Of a stretch of 64,000 bases of DNA, positions 17,909-26,511 are shown piece by piece; the first letter of the stretch is position 1, and every line of letters starts with the position of its first letter. This DNA is from Lysinibacillus_B sp031181585. Lineage in GTDB: Bacteria; Bacillota; Bacilli; Bacillales_A; Planococcaceae. A program made the translations under genes and the position numbers. The stretch lies in NCBI RefSeq assembly GCF_047301505.1, contig NZ_CP154840.1:248001-312000 (forward strand). The letters are read 5' to 3'. The notes below the pieces were generated by a model. It was not told the origin of the DNA, did no database searches, and saw nothing but the letters and a program-made list of their open reading frames with translations.

Positions 17909-18535
17909 CTACTCGGAATGGTCTGAAAAGGCGATGTTTACCCCGATAAAGGCGAGGAGTGAGCCTTCTAGTTTATGTAAATGCATGGAAAGGAAGCGAT
18001 TTGTTGTCAGCCAGTAACCAATCCGGCCGGCAAGAAGGCTGACAACACTGAAAATAAAGAGGGCTTGAGCCAAAAATATACCTCCTAGCACTATCATTTG
18101 TTCAGGCACGTTCGTTCCCCCTTGTATAAATTGGGGAAGCAGGGCCAAAAAGAAGAGAGAGACCTTTGGATTCAGCAAATTCATAATAATTCCTTTTTGA
18201 TATAGCTTTCCGTAGGCAACAGCGCTTTTTTCACTAAAGTGGACAGAACTAGTACCTGCTCGGAAGGCACAGAATGCTAAGTAGAGCAAATACGCAGCAC
18301 CAGCAAATTTCACAATAGAAAAGATTGCTGATGAACTATAAATAAGAGCACTGATACCTAATACAGCAGCTGTAATATGTACAAGCAGCCCTGTACAAAG
18401 ACCACATGCTGTCACAATTCCGGCCTTAACATCCTGAGAAATACTTTGAGCGATAACAAACAAAATGTCCGGGCCGGGCATTAATGTCAATAGAATAGCA
18501 GTTCCTAGAAAAGAAACAATTATAGCGGATTCCAT
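17909..18535 (-). CDS. LysE/RhtB family amino-acid exporter
   Basis: 208 residues with about six membrane helices. The N-terminal LTLMPGPDILFVIAQSISQ and GLCTGLLVHITAAVLGISAL are diagnostic for the LysE superfamily, as is YLLYLAFCAFRAG and the NLLNPKVSLFFLALLPQFI motif. Members export basic or small neutral amino acids and derivatives. Substrate unknown. Single gene, converging on the nitroreductase gene. Confidence 0.88.
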   Translation of the reverse strand: MESAIIVSFLGTAILLTLMPGPDILFVIAQSISQDVKAGIVTACGLCTGLLVHITAAVLGISALIYSSSAIFSIVKFAGAAYLLYLAFCAFRAGTSSVHFSEKSAVAYGKLYQKGIIMNLLNPKVSLFFLALLPQFIQGGTNVPEQMIVLGGIFLAQALFIFSVVSLLAGRIGYWLTTNRFLSMHLHKLEGSLLAFIGVNIAFSDHSE

Positions 18536-18681
18536 ATCTATTCCCCCTTCGATTTATTTTATCACATATAGACTGACTTTTTTGATTTTTCAAACATCAA
18601 AAAAATGATATGCGTCTGTATATTTTTTTGAAGACAGGGTATTGATATATCGTAATAAGTTATAGAGGGGTGGAATTTTAT

Positions 18682-19218
18682 ATGAAAAATGCAAAATGGC
18701 TGGCAATCCCGCTAAGTATGTTGTTATTGGCGGCTTGTGGCAATGATGACGAAGAAGTGAAGGATGTACCTGAGGATGCACCAACAGAACAAAATGATGG
18801 TACTTCTAATACCGGTACAACGGATAATGGCACTGCAGATAATACTGCTGATGATGCTAACAATGGTGCTAATAACAATGCAGTATCCAACGCCAATCCC
18901 GCCTTTGATTTCACACACTTTTCACTTGATGTCGAATACTCTATGACAGAAAGCTTTGAAGCGGAGTATGAAAATGAACAATCAGGTGTAGAGGCATCTA
19001 TTGAAGATGATGTGAATGGTGAAAATGTATATGGCGATGAGGCTTATACACGATTAGAACCAATCTTCCAGGCATTCACTTTTGATGCATCAACTGCTGA
19101 TGATGAAGTGATCGCAGAAGTGCTTCGTGCATTTAATCTGAAAGAAGATTATACGGATTTAGAATTAGAAGTACGCTTTGCGGACGGTACTGAAAAGGAA
19201 TACAATAAACAAAAGTAA
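18682..19218 (+). CDS. YusW-like lipoprotein
   Basis: 178 residues. The signal peptide MKNAKWLAIPLSMLLLAAC ends in a lipobox (LAAC), so the protein should be lipid-anchored outside the membrane. A low-complexity linker rich in Asn, Asp, Thr and Ala (about residues 25-75) is followed by a C-terminal YusW-like domain (FDFTHFSLDVEY to the end). ATG 18682 is preferred over 18670 because it gives a normal signal peptide and follows GAGGGGTGG. The biological role of the family is unknown. A terminator follows. Confidence 0.8.
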   Translation: MKNAKWLAIPLSMLLLAACGNDDEEVKDVPEDAPTEQNDGTSNTGTTDNGTADNTADDANNGANNNAVSNANPAFDFTHFSLDVEYSMTESFEAEYENEQSGVEASIEDDVNGENVYGDEAYTRLEPIFQAFTFDASTADDEVIAEVLRAFNLKEDYTDLELEVRFADGTEKEYNKQK

Positions 19219-19225
19219 TAGAAGG

Positions 19226-19258
19226 GCTATCTGACTTGAAAAGGTTAGGTAGCTTTTT
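19226..19258 (+). terminator. Intrinsic terminator of the YusW-like gene
   Basis: GCTATCTGAC / GTTAGGTAGC stem (two G-U pairs), then TTTTTAT. Confidence 0.75.
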
Positions 19259-19345
19259 ATGTTTTGTAACTAATTTTGTAGCGGGGAATTTGAATAAAAT
19301 AGGGAAAGAACAGAAAAGGACGAGAAAGAAATTTTCCCGCCTTTT

Positions 19346-20221
19346 CTAATGTGAAAACACATCATTTAAAGAATGTGCTTCTTGGATTGCTTCAAGCTTT
19401 ACTTGTCCCATCACCCCAGCGCCTCCGAGAAAAAACTTTACATGAGGTACAGTTTTAGCAAAGGCATCAAGAGCTAAGAGGCTTTTTCCTCCGTCCTCCC
19501 ATGCGGATTCGGTAGTAGCGCTCAATAATACGATTTCTGGATTGGCTAAGCGAACAGTAGATTCGATGGCTGTCGGTGCAGGAGCAGGTCCAAGCATCAG
19601 CGTACGGTAACCACGCAGCAAGCACTGAACGAGCAGGATTTGCATTGGAATTTCATGACGTTCATTTGGCAGACAGCTGCCTACAATAAGTGGAGCATTG
19701 TCTGGAACATAAAAGCGGCGGCGAACGTTTGCCAAAAAGTCACGAATCGTTTGGCTGCTGACCGCTTCCTGGTACTCTCCCCATTCTTTATCACACCAGA
19801 GCTGACCGATTCTTTGTAAGAAGGGAAGAATGACTTTTTGAATGGAAATCTCTATACCGAATTGATGATGTGCTTGTTCAAGGAGATGGAGAATCTTCTT
19901 ATCATCAGCCAGCTTACCAGCCTCTTCCAGGGCATAAAGGAAATATCCGAATCGATCTACAGATTCTTCAATTACTTCCTCCAGCTCATCAGGCTCTTGT
20001 TGGACAAGCATGGCAGCTTGTTTGACCGAATGTCCAGCCTCAGTCAATGCTACAATTTTCTGAAGCAGCGACACTTCGGCCTGATTGTAGATACGATAGC
20101 CATTCTCCATTCTCTCAGGTGTAATAATGCCATATCGGTCTTCCCATTTTCGAATTACCTGTTTAGATAAACCTGTCATGTCAGCCACTTGCTGAATTGA
20201 GTATGTCAGCTTTTTATTCAT
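19346..20221 (-). CDS. MerR-family regulator with cobalamin-binding-like domain (CarH/LitR-type)
   Basis: 291 residues. Residues 1-75 are a MerR winged helix (YSIQQVADMTGLSKQVIRKWEDRYG, then NGYRIY). Residues 80-165 match the four-helix B12_binding_2 module and 170-291 the Rossmann-type B12-binding domain (VGSCLPNERHEIPMQILLV; EIVLLSATTES; FFLGGAGVM). In CarH-type photoreceptors the motif W-x9-E-H and an axial His in the HEIG-like loop matter. Here the first reads W-x9-E-A (QLWCDKEWGEYQEA), and the loop keeps His but has Pro for Gly (HEIPM). Light- or AdoCbl-dependent behaviour may be altered or lost. Three 11-bp-spaced repeats lie upstream. Confidence 0.85.
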   Translation of the reverse strand: MNKKLTYSIQQVADMTGLSKQVIRKWEDRYGIITPERMENGYRIYNQAEVSLLQKIVALTEAGHSVKQAAMLVQQEPDELEEVIEESVDRFGYFLYALEEAGKLADDKKILHLLEQAHHQFGIEISIQKVILPFLQRIGQLWCDKEWGEYQEAVSSQTIRDFLANVRRRFYVPDNAPLIVGSCLPNERHEIPMQILLVQCLLRGYRTLMLGPAPAPTAIESTVRLANPEIVLLSATTESAWEDGGKSLLALDAFAKTVPHVKFFLGGAGVMGQVKLEAIQEAHSLNDVFSH

Positions 20222-20266
20222 TCAATCACCCCCGATTTCTGAATTTATTCTCGATGTGCTACTAAC

Positions 20267-20295
20267 ATTCAACAGAAAAAAGAAGGAGTTGTCAA
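20267..20295 (-). promoter_or_regulatory. Predicted promoter of the MerR/B12 regulator
   Basis: On the minus strand, TTGACA (20295-20290), 17-bp spacer, TTGAAT (20272-20267). The -35 box is perfect and the -10 box is weak. The 11-bp repeats abut the upstream side of the -35 box. Confidence 0.5.
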
Positions 20296-20299
20296 ACAT

Positions 20300-20329
20300 T
20301 GTATAATGAGTGTATAATCTTTGTATAAC
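20300..20329. promoter_or_regulatory. Three direct repeats of TGTATAA at exact 11-bp spacing, operator candidate
   Basis: TGTATAAT at 20300, TGTATAAT at 20311 and TGTATAAC at 20322 form an 11-bp-period array just upstream of the regulator's promoter. CarH-type proteins are known to bind tandem 11-bp repeats with a TGTACA-like core, so this is a plausible autoregulatory operator. A related TGTACAA (20436-20442) and an inverted copy (GTTATACA, 20405-20412) lie about 100 bp away towards the MMPL gene. Confidence 0.55.
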
Positions 20330-21025
20330 ATCTGAAGGTTTTACCTATAAATTTATAAATGAAACAACAAAAACAGGAGATTTTTTTTAAAATAAAAATT
20401 TCAAGTTATACAGATCAGTTTTTTCTTATATATATTGTACAACGTTTGTTCTCGTAAAAGAGAAAAGTTCTTACCAAATGGGAGGATTGGGATGAGTAAA
20501 TGGGGAATGGAGAAGTTGTCAGCATAGAAAAGGTCTGTCTTCAATGTTGAGGGAAAATTACAAGCTGTATATATTTTGTCTAACTGGCAAGAGCGGCGGA
20601 AACGTCCTCTTAGTTTGAGGTGTCAGGAGCTTAATAAGCGGATGACTGATCGTTTAAGGTAAAAAAAGCGACAAAAGGTATTTTGAAATAGCGGGAAATG
20701 TACTGCACCTGAAATAGGAACATGAAATTACGCTAGAAAGAATCGAATTACTTATTTAAAGACACAAGAAGCTTTTTTGGATTTAAATGGATAAATTATT
20801 GGGTATACTTCATTACTAGTATTAGTTTCAGATGACGATCGGAATTCCCTGTAGGAAGACCAGACCAGCAACTTTTGAATGTGGAAAAATTCTAAGACAA
20901 CTTTTGCTGTAAAGAGAGCAGTCTTATCGGCTGCGGTATAGAGAAGTAGCATGATGGTTTGCGGCTAGATTACCCGTGAAATGTAAAGAAACGAAAATCT
21001 ATTGGAGTAGAAAAGAGGAAGTCAC
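20330..21025. other. About 700-bp intergenic region with a possible decayed small gene
   Basis: No intact gene supported. At 20492-20527 an 11-codon ORF (ATG AGT AAA TGG) follows GGGAGG with good spacing. After its TAG the same frame stays open for 43 codons (about 20528-20656), which may be a decayed reading frame. The promoter of the MMPL gene is expected in the distal part; no strong hexamer pair was found. Confidence 0.3.
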
Positions 21026-23233
21026 ATGAAAAAACACCCGTTGGAAAGATGGGGAGAAGTGGTAGGGGGCAAGAAGACGAGATGGGTTACCCTTGCACTC
21101 TGGATTGCCATGGCGGTTATACTTGCCATGATTTTCCCGCAAGTAAATAGTGTAGATAACTATGCTGGTCCTGACTTGCCAGCTGAACTGATGTCCCAGC
21201 AAGCTGATAATTTGCTGGGCGAACAGTTTCCATCAGATTCCGGCATTCCATTATTGATTGTATGGTATAAAGAAGCCGGATTGGAAATGACAGATATAGA
21301 AGGTATTCAAAAATTATACGCAGAGCTCGGGGCAAACCCGCTGCCCGGACAGGAAACTCTTCCTCCATTCGATCAGATGCCACCACAAGCGCTGATGGGG
21401 TCGGTATCTGAAAACGGATCTTCCATCGTAACACCTGTATTTTTTAGTACAGATGCAAATACAGAAACGTTAAAGGAAAATCTAGCGGAAATTACACGTA
21501 TTACAGAGGAACAAATTGGTGAAAATCCCTATAATACATCTTTAAATGATGATGTATTGCATGCCCGCTTCTCGGGGCCTGTAGGAATTTCAGTGGATGC
21601 GACTGACTTATTTAAATCTGCTGACTTCCAGCTAATGGTAGCTACAGTTATTATTATTCTCGTTATTTTACTGCTAATTTATCGTTCTCCAATTTTAGCG
21701 ATCGTTCCGCTAGTTGTCGTGGGCATTGCATTTATGGTTGTGAGCCCGCTTTTAGGGTGGATGGCCGAGTCTGGCTGGATTGACAAGGATGCACAGGCCA
21801 TCTCTATTATGATTGTACTTTTATTTGGGGCAGGTACAGACTACTGTCTATTCCTGATTACACGCTATCGTGATATTCTCCTAGAAGAGGAAAATAAATT
21901 CCTGGCTCTTGCACAGGCCATTCGCGAATCTGCTGGCGCTATTGTTATGAGCGGATTGACAGTTGTAATCGGTCTTGCAACACTGGCGTTAGCAGACTAC
22001 GGGGCGTTTCAGCGCTTTGCTGTTCCATTCAGCTTTGGCGTGCTGCTGACAGGTATTGCTGTTTTGACACTCCTTCCAGCAGTGCTTGCGGTTCTAGGAA
22101 GAACAGCATTCTGGCCGTTTGTACCACGTACAACTGAGATGGCGAAAGCTTATGCTTCACAAAAGAAAAAGCCGTATAAGGAGCCGAAGCAAAACCACCG
22201 CTATATGCGGAAGCTTGGAAACTTTGTAACAAGTAATCCTTGGCTTGTCATCATTTTGACAGGAGTTATATTAATCGGCTTGGCATATGCATCAACTCAT
22301 ATTAAATATAATTATGATTTATTATCTTCCTTCCCAGAGGATATGCCATCACGTGAAGGCTTTACCTTAATAGAGGAGAACTTCACACCAGGTGAGCTAG
22401 CACCAGTACAGGTGCTGATTGACACAGAAGGAAAAGACGTAAATATTTCGAATGAGCTGGCGGCATTGCCTTATATTGATTTAGTAAGTGAAGTGCGAAC
22501 AGGACAAACGAATCCAAATATTCAGTTGTATGAAGTAGATTTAAATAAAAATCCATATTCGAATGAAGCGATGGATGATGTAGAGCAAATGAAGACAGAT
22601 ATGAAGGAAATTATGACAGGCGCTAGTCTAGCAGAAACAGACTTTTGGCTTGGTGGAGAGACGAGTGCACAGCTTGATACAAAAGAAGTGCAATATCATG
22701 ATGAAAAGCTAATCCAGCCAGTTATGATTGTCATTATCTTCCTTGTATTGCTTGTTTATCTACGAGCCCTTATCACAGCAGTACATTTGATGGTTACCGT
22801 AATTGTGTCGTTCTTTGCAGCGCTAGGGGCAGGATGGCTCATCATTCATGGATTACTTGGTCATGAAGCGATGGCTAGTGCTATCCCATTGTATAGCTTC
22901 GTGTTCATTATCGCACTTGGCAATGACTATAATATCTTTATGATCTCTGATATTTGGAAAAATCGCAAACGGGATCGTAAGCATGCGGATTCAATCGCAG
23001 GGGGCGTTGCTTCAACCGGAGCAGTTATTACTTCAGCAGGATTAATTTTAGCAGGTACATTTGCAGTGCTTGCAACATTACCAATCCAATTACTTGTTCA
23101 ATTCGGTATTGTTACAGCGGTGGGTGTACTTCTTGATACATTCATTGTAAGACCTTTGCTTGTACCAGCCCTTATTACGGTTTTCGGTAAGTTTTCTTAC
23201 TGGCCAAGTAAGCTATGGAGAAAAGAGTTATAG
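21026..23233 (+). CDS. MMPL/RND-superfamily transporter (YdfJ-like)
   Basis: 735 residues in the usual duplicated MMPL layout: one N-terminal helix (about 18-38), an extracellular loop, then six helices, followed by a repeat of the same plan. Proton-relay motifs are GAGTDYCLFLITRY (about 271) in the first half and ALGNDYNIFMISD (about 632) in the second. Gram-positive relatives export lipids or hydrophobic compounds by proton motive force. ATG with AAGAGGAAG upstream. It lies downstream of the MerR/B12 regulator, with operator-like repeats between them, so regulation by that protein is plausible. Repeat copy A sits in its terminator. Confidence 0.88.
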   Translation: MKKHPLERWGEVVGGKKTRWVTLALWIAMAVILAMIFPQVNSVDNYAGPDLPAELMSQQADNLLGEQFPSDSGIPLLIVWYKEAGLEMTDIEGIQKLYAELGANPLPGQETLPPFDQMPPQALMGSVSENGSSIVTPVFFSTDANTETLKENLAEITRITEEQIGENPYNTSLNDDVLHARFSGPVGISVDATDLFKSADFQLMVATVIIILVILLLIYRSPILAIVPLVVVGIAFMVVSPLLGWMAESGWIDKDAQAISIMIVLLFGAGTDYCLFLITRYRDILLEEENKFLALAQAIRESAGAIVMSGLTVVIGLATLALADYGAFQRFAVPFSFGVLLTGIAVLTLLPAVLAVLGRTAFWPFVPRTTEMAKAYASQKKKPYKEPKQNHRYMRKLGNFVTSNPWLVIILTGVILIGLAYASTHIKYNYDLLSSFPEDMPSREGFTLIEENFTPGELAPVQVLIDTEGKDVNISNELAALPYIDLVSEVRTGQTNPNIQLYEVDLNKNPYSNEAMDDVEQMKTDMKEIMTGASLAETDFWLGGETSAQLDTKEVQYHDEKLIQPVMIVIIFLVLLVYLRALITAVHLMVTVIVSFFAALGAGWLIIHGLLGHEAMASAIPLYSFVFIIALGNDYNIFMISDIWKNRKRDRKHADSIAGGVASTGAVITSAGLILAGTFAVLATLPIQLLVQFGIVTAVGVLLDTFIVRPLLVPALITVFGKFSYWPSKLWRKEL

Positions 23234-23241
23234 AATATGTA

Positions 23242-23452
23242 AGCACCATTCCTATAGGATAATGCTCTGAGTAAAGACAAAGTCGATAATCGACTTTGTC
23301 TTTACGTTTTTTAAAGAGCTTTTCTAAGGAGGCTTTACCCAGTCTGTTTTGAAAATGCTTGCTAGACAAGGTGCGCTGACGAGCGAGGCAAGCAGCGCTG
23401 AATGAAAGCATTTGTCAACAGACTGAGCACCATTCCTTGGGATGTTGCTTTT
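23242..23452 (-). repeat. Dispersed structured element, copy A, inserted in a terminator hairpin
   Basis: The element core is about 23267-23425. It is flanked by two copies of an AGCACCATTCCT-type hairpin (23242-23266 and 23426-23450); 12 bp are identical and the rest diverged. Only the right copy has the T-rich tail, so the original MMPL terminator appears split. Core, read on the minus strand: large imperfect hairpin starting CTCAGTCTG and closing with CAGACTG, an A/T-rich linker, then a 35-bp hairpin (23271-23305) with arms GTAAAGACAAAGTCGA / TCGACTTTGTCTTTAC. No ORF. Same family as 39256-39502 and 43504-43692. Confidence 0.85.
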
Positions 23453-23562
23453 CTATTCTGGATAATTGATGAAGTTTTTTCTGCTACCTGCTATAATTTA
23501 TTTGAAACTTTTCGAATTTTTGGTCGTATATTTACTAAGTAATTACAGGAGGGGGAACCCAT

Positions 23563-24177
23563 ATGTTTAAAAAAATTGCTTCTGACGCATTAGGTTTATC
23601 TGATATTGGTGTAGTTGTACCACGTTCAGATTTTGACAAAACAGATGCCGATGATTTTATCTTTAATGAGATTGATGAAGAGATTTACTTTTTAATCAAG
23701 ACAAAGTCAGACGAGTACTGCTTCACAAACTACGGACTAATTCATGTGGACGGAACAAGCGCATTAAGTAAAAAGCGCCTGCTTCGTCGCTATGACTACG
23801 AACACTATACAATCGATAATGTGTTTCTTGAAACAGCGGGTACAATTGATCTGGATGTAGAAATTAAGTTTACAATCGGCAGTACTGCTCTTTCCATTGA
23901 TATCCATAAGAGATTTATTAATGAAATCAAAGATTTATACAAGGCGCTTCATGCTATTTCGCTTGAGCAGAAGTTAAACGCCTACAAGTTGGATGCGGCT
24001 AAACAAAGTTTGACAATTGCATCTACAGCGATTGGACGGAGCGGGAATACAGAGACAATGGCGTCTGCCTCTTTTGAGCAGATCACGGCATTTTCACATG
24101 ACTGGCTCATTCAAAATAGGGAAGCTTTCATGAAAAAAGATTTTGGCGCGACATTTGAGCGATATATTAATAATTAA
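23563..24177 (+). CDS. yvbH: PH-domain protein YvbH
   Basis: 204 residues, the same length as B. subtilis YvbH. The N-terminal part (about 1-125) is a bacterial pleckstrin-homology domain (bPH_1), with EIYFLIKTKSDEYCFTNYGL and VEIKFTIGSTALSIDIHK strands. The C-terminal helical part (about 130-204) matches the YvbH oligomerisation extension. No membrane segment or enzyme motif. The family is cytosolic with unknown role; some PH-domain proteins of this type form rings. ATG with AGGAGGGGG upstream. Confidence 0.82.
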   Translation: MFKKIASDALGLSDIGVVVPRSDFDKTDADDFIFNEIDEEIYFLIKTKSDEYCFTNYGLIHVDGTSALSKKRLLRRYDYEHYTIDNVFLETAGTIDLDVEIKFTIGSTALSIDIHKRFINEIKDLYKALHAISLEQKLNAYKLDAAKQSLTIASTAIGRSGNTETMASASFEQITAFSHDWLIQNREAFMKKDFGATFERYINN

Positions 24178-24302
24178 CGGACACAGGCACCAAGCACACT
24201 GCGAGGTGTCTTTTCCTTTCAATTTCAATTGGTTAGAAAGATGAGGCTATTTTTCTATTAACCTGTTAAATAGAGATAGAAGACAATAAAGAGGTGTCAT
24301 GT

Positions 24303-25250
24303 ATGAATGAAAAAGTAAAACTGTTCCTTGAGAATTTGAGGAATGTTCATTTGTTTTTTGGAAAGGGAGCTATACAAACAGGGGAAAGGGTAGCTGCAAA
24401 GCTGGCGATAAAGGGAATGGCTTTCTCTGTTAAAGAGTATGAGGAAGCAGTGAAAACAATTAAAACAAATACAAAATGGTATCAGAAAATTAGAATGAAC
24501 CAAAAACTGCAGCATCTCTATTATGCACAATTTGCTGGACAGCTGCACAAAATAGAGCAGGCGCTTGTCTATCAGAAGAACATAATGATTGGTGGAGAAG
24601 AAGCCTACCGGGCAGCGATGTATATTAGAGAAGCAGGACAGATCTCTAAAATGAAAGATATCTACAATATTTTAAAGAAGAAACCGGGAATGAAGTGGTT
24701 CCCTATATCGCAGGCTTTACTTGCGGTACTTGCTGGGAGGCCAGAATCGGCCGATGAGCTGGCTACGGCTTATGAAGACTACTACAATCGCTTAACCGAC
24801 TTGAATTGGTATAGTGGCAAACAAGGAAAGCTTGCGGCCCTCCTGCTCGTCTTAGGAACGGGCACATTCGAGGCATCTGTGTGGGAGCGAGTTTGCATAC
24901 TTTCCAAGATTATGGAAGATGAAGATAGGCTCGAGTTGGATACCTACAATGTGATCTGCCTATTGGCTCTTGCCCGTGTAGAAGCAGAAGCACTACCCGA
25001 AATATATGCGATACACGATATTCTTGATGAAAGAAGCGAAGACCTTCCGCTAGGTGATGACCTGCTTTTGATAGCAGCACAGCTCTATACATCTAGTGAG
25101 GCTTATAGCGATATACCGGAAATGGATGCATCAGAAGTAGATTTCCTTGATCTTGCGGGCTCTGTCATTGACGGGGCATTCGATGGATCTAGTGGCAGCG
25201 GAGATGGTGGAAGTGATGGTGGAGGAGATGGAGGCGGCGGTGGAGATTGA
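24303..25250 (+). CDS. DUF4003-like protein with Gly/Asp-rich tail
   Basis: 315 residues, mostly helical and soluble. The opening (NEKVKLFLENLRNVH) and central KKPGMKWFPISQALLAVLAG resemble the DUF4003 family of Firmicutes. The last 30 residues are a low-complexity Ser/Gly/Asp tail (GSSGSGDGGSDGGGDGGGGG), usual in this family. ATG 24303 is preferred over GTG 24294 because AAAGAGGTG lies at the correct spacing. Function unknown. Confidence 0.65.
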   Translation: MNEKVKLFLENLRNVHLFFGKGAIQTGERVAAKLAIKGMAFSVKEYEEAVKTIKTNTKWYQKIRMNQKLQHLYYAQFAGQLHKIEQALVYQKNIMIGGEEAYRAAMYIREAGQISKMKDIYNILKKKPGMKWFPISQALLAVLAGRPESADELATAYEDYYNRLTDLNWYSGKQGKLAALLLVLGTGTFEASVWERVCILSKIMEDEDRLELDTYNVICLLALARVEAEALPEIYAIHDILDERSEDLPLGDDLLLIAAQLYTSSEAYSDIPEMDASEVDFLDLAGSVIDGAFDGSSGSGDGGSDGGGDGGGGGD

Positions 25251-25407
25251 AACTGCTGCAGAGTGTTTAGGAACGTGTATGATTTCCACATACAATAAAT
25301 AATAAAAATTCTTTATATGCTCCCAGGCCATTTTTCTTTCGATTGTATAAATAGAGGGAGAAATAAAGGCTGATGACACAATTAGGGGGAATAGAGTAAA
25401 ACGTGAA

Positions 25408-25725
25408 TTGCTGATGGCTTATACATACTATTGGGAAGCTTGCCGCGGGAGGCTGCCGGCGGTAGCTTTAACCGAAAAAGATAAAACCGCCATCAGCCAG
25501 TTTCTTTATCATAACCTTTTTAATATACAAGAAATCGTGTATGTACTATCATGCGCTGGCAGGAGTTATACACTGTTTTTAGCACACCAGCCAAGAGAGG
25601 CTGCGGGGCTTCCTGAACAGATCTATCATATGACAGAACATTTTCTAGATAGAAGAGAAAACATTTATAAGAAATTAATTATTTTATTTTCCTTATTTTT
25701 CTATAAGCAAGTAAAAGGGGTATAA
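25408..25725 (+). CDS. Hypothetical 105-aa protein, start unclear
   Basis: I do not recognise this protein. It is soluble with the pattern FLYHNLFNIQEIVYVLSCAGRSYTLFLAH and a hydrophobic C-terminus (LIILFSLFFYK). The first canonical start is TTG 25408, 18 bases from the only ribosome site, AGGGGG (25384-25389). The residues in between would read V-K-R-E-L-L, with GTA (25396) at ideal spacing. The start codon may therefore be mutated, or translation may be weak. Confidence 0.5.
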   Translation: MLMAYTYYWEACRGRLPAVALTEKDKTAISQFLYHNLFNIQEIVYVLSCAGRSYTLFLAHQPREAAGLPEQIYHMTEHFLDRRENIYKKLIILFSLFFYKQVKGV

Positions 25726-25757
25726 TAAATGTAACCAATTGGACAGGGAGAATTGTT

Positions 25758-26477
25758 ATGAATTTATTTATTGTTAGCGATATTCACGGTATGTACAAGC
25801 AGTTTGAGGAAATATTACAGCACTGGGATGGAGAAAGCCAGCTTGTCATTTTAGGAGATATGATCGACCGAGGGGAGTATTCTTATGAGGTAGTACAGCG
25901 CGTGATGGACCTTCAGCAGCAGCATCCTGAAAAGGTCATTGTCATGAAGGGGAATCATGAAGATATGCTGATGTACTATGTAGACGGAAGGATGAAGGAC
26001 CCGACACCGTTTTTAGTAAATGGCGGATTAGAAATGTTACGCTCATTTATCAAAGATTTGGATGAAGGAGCGGTTGAACAAAATGCAGCCATTCTAAGAA
26101 CGCAATTTGCAGCAGAAATTGAATTTTTGCGAAAAGCTCGCCATTATTATCAATACGGCAATTTGCTCATCACGCATGCAGGCTTCGATTCCTCACTTGA
26201 AGATTGGCAGAATACAAGTACTCAAGATTTTCTATGGATCCGCAATCATTATAAAGAAGAAAATAAAACTGGGTTAATTAATATTTTTGGTCATACGCCA
26301 ACACGTAATATGCATGAAGTGGATGATATTTGGGTTAGCCCATCTGGTACTTATATTGGCATTGACGGCGGCTGTGCATATGGGGGCCAGTTAAATGCGC
26401 TCCTCATCAGTGAGCAGGGGGAAGTGTTAAATACATTTGTGGTTTGCTCGACGAAAGAAACGGAAAGTAAAGAATGA
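25758..26477 (+). CDS. Metallophosphoesterase (Ser/Thr phosphatase-like)
   Basis: 239 residues with all motifs of the calcineurin-like fold: SDIHG, GDMIDRG, GNHED, ITHAGFD, FGHTPT and GIDGGCAYGG. These supply two metal ions for hydrolysis of phosphate esters. The length and motif spacing resemble bacterial PPP-type phosphatases, or symmetrical Ap4A hydrolases; the substrate cannot be fixed. ATG with CAGGGAG upstream. Confidence 0.85.
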   Translation: MNLFIVSDIHGMYKQFEEILQHWDGESQLVILGDMIDRGEYSYEVVQRVMDLQQQHPEKVIVMKGNHEDMLMYYVDGRMKDPTPFLVNGGLEMLRSFIKDLDEGAVEQNAAILRTQFAAEIEFLRKARHYYQYGNLLITHAGFDSSLEDWQNTSTQDFLWIRNHYKEENKTGLINIFGHTPTRNMHEVDDIWVSPSGTYIGIDGGCAYGGQLNALLISEQGEVLNTFVVCSTKETESKE

Positions 26478-26511
26478 TAAAATTAAAAAACATTAAAAGG
26501 TGAACAACAAG

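Noticed and set aside
20300..20329. TGTATAAT repeats as multiple -10 boxes for a plus-strand promoter
   Set aside because: The exact 11-bp period and lack of -35 boxes fit protein-binding repeats better, although one of them might also act as a -10 element.
23242..23452. Repeat copies considered as CRISPR or toxin-antitoxin remnants
   Set aside because: No regularly spaced repeats with unique spacers and no cas genes; no ORF in any copy. The hairpin-plus-duplication pattern fits a mobile or structured element better.
25103..25379. Minus-strand Pro/Ser-rich ORFs opposite the DUF4003-like tail
   Set aside because: They are the antisense of a Gly/Asp-rich repeat and have no start signals.
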